Assembly: GCF_000276665.1 (NCBI RefSeq)
Contig: NW_004955480.1
Coordinates: 10,138,028-10,202,027 of the forward strand
DNA length: 64,000 bases
Direction of reading: 5' to 3'
Source: Chinchilla lanigera
Lineage: Eukaryota; Chordata; Mammalia; Rodentia; Chinchillidae
Shown piece by piece: positions 62,241 to 64,000 of this stretch. Position 1 is the stretch's first letter. Each line of letters begins with the position of its first letter. The notes beneath the pieces were generated by a model, which had not been told where the DNA came from, searched no databases, and saw only the letters and a program-made list of their open reading frames with translations. Both the position numbers and the translations under genes were made by a program.

Positions 62241-64000
62241 TTTGATCACCTCTAGCTGATCAAATGTTTCTGGCAATTTCTGTCAGATAAAAATATTATA
62301 GAGCAATCTCATTAACCTTATTCACTGGATCTGAAACTGTACAACTTTTGTCTCTTCTTCAAAGTCAAAATGACCACAAATGGTAAATATTTTTAATCCA
62401 TTCAGAACATTGAGGCAGCCAGGATAGTTCAACTAAAGACATTCACAAAAGTGAACTTCCGGAACTACCTCCGAATGATGTGATAAGTGTATTCAAAATG
62501 AGTCAGAGTGTATTTTAGGGTGATTAATGCAAATGTGCCTTTTAGCTTAATAAACTTTTTAACTGAAGCACTCAGAAAAGAGACATCTTTTCAAAACAAG
62601 TTTATCAACATTTAGAATTGTTTTTTATTTGTAGGAACCAATTTTGCCAGTTTTTAAAAAGTCTTACTTGAGGCAGTCAAACTTATACTTCTTTCAACCC
62701 AAAAGAAGCACTCAACGAAAACTCGCCTTCTCTATTCCTGGCTCGGGTGTCTCTGGCTACCTTACAAGTTGTTAAGTTCACTCCTGTCTTTAGGTCCTCT
62801 GGCCCATCAAAAAGTCTTTCCACTGGGACACTTTGCCGGAGTTTATTATTGGAATGATTTCAGATTCTGAAAACTAAAAACTACGTCTATGCACTCACTG
62901 AAAGCCAGGACTCAATAAATTTGTCCACCTTCCATCCCTAGGCCCCTACTTCCTTTGGACCCAGAGATGGATTAGCGCTAGAGAAGGTGCTTTTGCCTGT
63001 CCTGATACTTTAATAATGACTCTCTTGGAATTCACGGAAGACGTGTCCGCAGCCCCAGATCACCGCATTTGTGCAGGAACTCCACGGAGGCCTCTGAAAA
63101 CTGCTTCCTGTGACACTTTCCAGGACAGCCAGCACGGCCTCTGCTCCTCGGACGTTTCGCTCAGCCCAGGCGCTGCCCCGGCATCCTGTTTCCTGTTCTT
63201 GTTTCTAGCCACATGTACTCAGGCAGAGTGACAGTGTCTGCTACGATTCCTCGACATAAATCTCTCCAGTGAGCTCGCTCCCCTTCCTCTGACCCCTTTC
63301 ACTGAGGGCCCCAGCACTCTGGCCCTCCCTCTTACAGAATGAGGTCCAAACTACTCTGTCAAGGAAACAGACATCTCCAGGCTTGGCCTCAGGATGACTT
63401 AGCAACCACAAAAGATACTAAAATATGCCACGTGTGTTACAAGGCTATGGGACCAGCTATTTAGCTCAGAATGCTAGTGAGCTGACATGCTTTTTCCAGG
63501 ATTTAAGAGCCATCCTCACGGAGCAGCCAAGCCTGGGTGACCTGCAATGAACCACTTGCTTTTGTGTGTCTCAGAAAGAGATACCTGCCCTGCTGACCTC
63601 ACAGGGTTGTGTTGAGGATGAAGTGAGACCCTTCCTCCAATAAATATTTGCCAAGAACCTACAATGTTTCGGGTGCAGGACATTAAGGTGAACCGTTTAA
63701 AGCTTATGAGAACATCAGTAAGTTTGTGTCAATGTAGACTGCATATTCACACCGCTGCACTATGTCCTGTTCTGTGAATATAACACACTATTTTTCTATT
63801 CTATGATTGTGCATTTGGGTCATTTTCAGGGTTTGGGTTATTATCAAAAAAACAGGGGTGTGACTATTCTGACATATGATTTGGTGGACTTACGTATGTC
63901 TCTCTGAGGGTCAACTCCCTTTCAGTCTTCTAAATGAAGCCAGAGAGAACACAGTAGGTTGGTCTTGACCTGCTGTAACATCTCAGAAATCCTTGCCATG

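Larger units (their letters stand above)
61643..64000. other. Intergenic end of window
   Basis: No gene. Holds a (TA)n tract (61723-61771), an inverted copy of the LINE-3'-end-like repeat (62050-62240), a MIR-like fragment (about 63480-63640, GACCTCACAGGGTTGTGTTG) and an old L1-like stretch (about 63740-63900). Confidence 0.6.

Overview
This is vertebrate (mammalian) nuclear DNA. Short exons with GT/AG introns are scattered through repeat-rich sequence. The SINEs are 7SL-derived B1 monomers, tRNA-derived ID-type elements and B1+ID composites, together with MaLR/ERVL LTRs. This points to a rodent, and the abundance of ID-like elements and B1-ID composites suggests a non-murid lineage. I could not settle the species.

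The window holds one gene on the + strand: BOD1L1 (biorientation of chromosomes in cell division 1-like 1). It runs from inside intron 1, just downstream of a CpG-rich first-exon region that is not in the window, to the stop codon at 50013-50015 and the 3' UTR beyond. I placed 25 coding exons (exons 2 to 26) using splice sites, frame continuity and recognition of the protein. They sum to 8,793 bases, exactly 2,930 codons plus a stop, with every junction in phase, so the copy looks intact. Exon 10 alone is about 6.0 kb. Encoded features in order are: the C-terminal half of the Shg1/COMPASS domain shared with BOD1 (exons 2-3); a long lysine/glutamate-rich region (exons 4-10); a serine/threonine/acidic section of exon 10 built from degenerate units of about 37 codons; and a C-terminal part with two AT-hooks (exons 20 and 24), an acidic run (exon 25) and a basic tail (exon 26). 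The known protein works at stalled replication forks and with the SETD1A methyltransferase.

Layout: 1-5025 is intron 1 with an ancient MER5-type transposon. 5026-19304 holds exons 2-9. 19305-25326 is the giant exon 10. 25327-44111 holds exons 11-25, including two tiny introns of 85 and 95 bp. 44112-49897 is the large last intron. 49898-50015 is the terminal exon, and the 3' UTR runs to about 51.06-51.17 kb. From there to 64000 I see no convincing gene, only SINEs, a CA repeat, ERVL-type LTRs and one complete non-autonomous MaLR retrotransposon with paired 377-bp LTRs at 59391-61642.

Points worth a second look are the 37-codon periodicity in exon 10, a 36-nt U2 snRNA retro-insert with perfect target-site duplications, a five-copy dispersed LINE-3'-end-like family, recently inserted ID-type SINEs, and the complete MaLR. 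I found no CRISPR array, operon or other unusual molecular system.
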